64,000 nt of DNA from an uncultured Burkholderiales bacterium (GTDB lineage: Bacteria; Pseudomonadota; Gammaproteobacteria; Burkholderiales; Burkholderiaceae_C), in assembly GCA_903932865.1 (NCBI GenBank), contig CAIZHQ010000026.1:248001-312000 (forward strand). Direction: 5' to 3'. Shown in pieces: positions 63,327 to 64,000 of the stretch. The number at the start of each line of letters is the position of its first letter. Positions within the stretch are counted from its first letter, which is position 1. A program made the translations under genes and the position numbers. Under the pieces are notes generated by a model. The model saw only the letters and a list, made by a program, of their open reading frames with translations. It searched no databases and had not been told where the DNA came from.

Positions 63327-63758
63327 ATGGAACTCAATAGCATCAAGCCCGCAGAAGGCTCCAAGCACGCGCCACGCCGAGTTGGTCGTGGCATCGGCTC
63401 CGGCCTGGGTAAAACGGCAGGCCGTGGTCACAAGGGGCAGAAATCCCGTTCGGGTGGTTACCATAAAGTCGGTTTTGAAGGCGGTCAAATGCCTTTGCAG
63501 CGCCGTCTGCCCAAACGCGGCTTCAAATCACACTTGCTGAAGTACAACGCAGAAATCACACTGACCACCTTGTCCCGCTTGGATTTGGCAGAAGTGGATG
63601 TTTTGACACTGAAGCACGCTGGTCTAGTTTCTCAAATGGCCAAAGTGGTCAAAGTGATCAACACGGGTGAGTTGACCAAGGCTGTCAAGTTGACAGGTAT
63701 CGGTGCAACTGCAGGTGCAAAGGCGGCCATTGAAGCTGCCGGCGGCACCGTGGCCTGA
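63327..63758 (+). CDS. rplO: 50S ribosomal protein L15
   Basis: 143 residues. Of two adjacent ATGs the second (63327) is preferred because AAGAGG then sits six bases upstream. [20 protein letters not shown] start; Gly-rich [19 protein letters not shown] loop. Confidence 0.99.
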   Translation: MELNSIKPAEGSKHAPRRVGRGIGSGLGKTAGRGHKGQKSRSGGYHKVGFEGGQMPLQRRLPKRGFKSHLLKYNAEITLTTLSRLDLAEVDVLTLKHAGLVSQMAKVVKVINTGELTKAVKLTGIGATAGAKAAIEAAGGTVA

Positions 63759-63780
63759 AACTTGATGGACGAGACACAAC

Positions 63781-64000
63781 GTGGCAACCAACGCTAATCA
63801 AACAGCCAAAGCAGGAAAGTACGGTGACTTGCGTCGCCGACTGGTTTTCTTGCTGTTGGCGTTGGTGGTTTACCGCATCGGGGCGCACATTCCTGTGCCT
63901 GGCATCGATCCTGACCAGCTCAAGCAGTTGTTCAATGGCCAACAGGGCGGCATCCTGAGCTTGTTCAACATGTTCTCAGGCGGTGCTCTGTCTCGCTTCA
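63781..64000 (+). CDS. secY: Preprotein translocase subunit SecY, 5' part
   Basis: GTG start 22 bases after rplO; 73 codons before the right edge. KYGDLRRRLVFLLLALVVYRIG (first helix) and HIPVPGIDP are typical; FNMFSGGALSRF begins the plug region. Core channel of Sec export. The 3' end is outside the window. Confidence 0.97.
   Translation, partial: MATNANQTAKAGKYGDLRRRLVFLLLALVVYRIGAHIPVPGIDPDQLKQLFNGQQGGILSLFNMFSGGALSRF

Overview
The window reads as chromosome of a betaproteobacterium, most likely Burkholderiales/Comamonadaceae. The grounds are a high-GC, tightly packed layout with many ATGA/GTGA overlaps, several Bug-type tripartite tricarboxylate binding proteins, an S-adenosylhomocysteine (SAH) riboswitch in front of metH, a methionine synthase without its homocysteine domain, and a ribosomal spc operon that starts at rplN next to glpK. 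No rRNA, tRNA, CRISPR array, integrase or complete insertion sequence was seen.

Layout. 1-1030: 5' part of a CgeB-like glycosyltransferase leaving the left edge. 1152-10880: light/oxidative-stress lipid cluster: FeS-type photolyase and DUF2256 on minus; divergently a glutathione peroxidase, FAD amine oxidase, DUF1365, CFA-like methyltransferase, chalcone-isomerase-like protein, MFS carrier, DUF3833 lipoprotein, SDR and NTF2-like protein. 10904-15259: minus-strand organic-acid cluster (ModA-like binding protein, two Bug proteins, FAH hydrolase, GST). 15416-21650: purB, yaeQ, argC, sucCD, terC, with two REP-like elements. 21801-23812: type IV pilin plus a PglL/TfpO-like O-oligosaccharyltransferase. 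23941-27950: SAH riboswitch, metH, DUF6352. 27963-36107: a TAXI-TRAP transporter co-directional with hutD and hutF, a divergent LysR regulator and an FAD oxidoreductase.

36135-41069 is the most striking locus: an ECF sigma factor with an NrsF-type membrane anti-sigma factor, divergent from a metal-responsive RiPP operon. The operon encodes a secreted precursor with three 20-residue repeats carrying KCGEGKCG, a DUF692 (MNIO) modifying enzyme, its DUF2063 partner and a DoxX protein; a duplicated-domain lipoprotein follows. It belongs to the recently described bufferin/oxazolin (gig/hvf) type.

41230-49668: periplasmic thioredoxin, CcdA-like protein, a YnjBCD-like ABC transporter with YnjF-like phosphatidyltransferase, a VTT-domain/flavin disulfide reductase fusion and DUF3047. 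49696-53659: IclR regulator, Rieske oxygenase, Bug protein and SDR. About 53660-56100 is visibly AT-rich and looks acquired (an unrecognised secreted protein and a NylB-like serine hydrolase). 56131-59434: ubiA, proC, glpK. 59691 to the right edge: rplN-rplX-rplE-rpsN-rpsH-rplF-rplR-rpsE-rpmD-rplO-secY.

Functions are assigned from recognisable motifs and family knowledge recalled from memory; no database search was possible.
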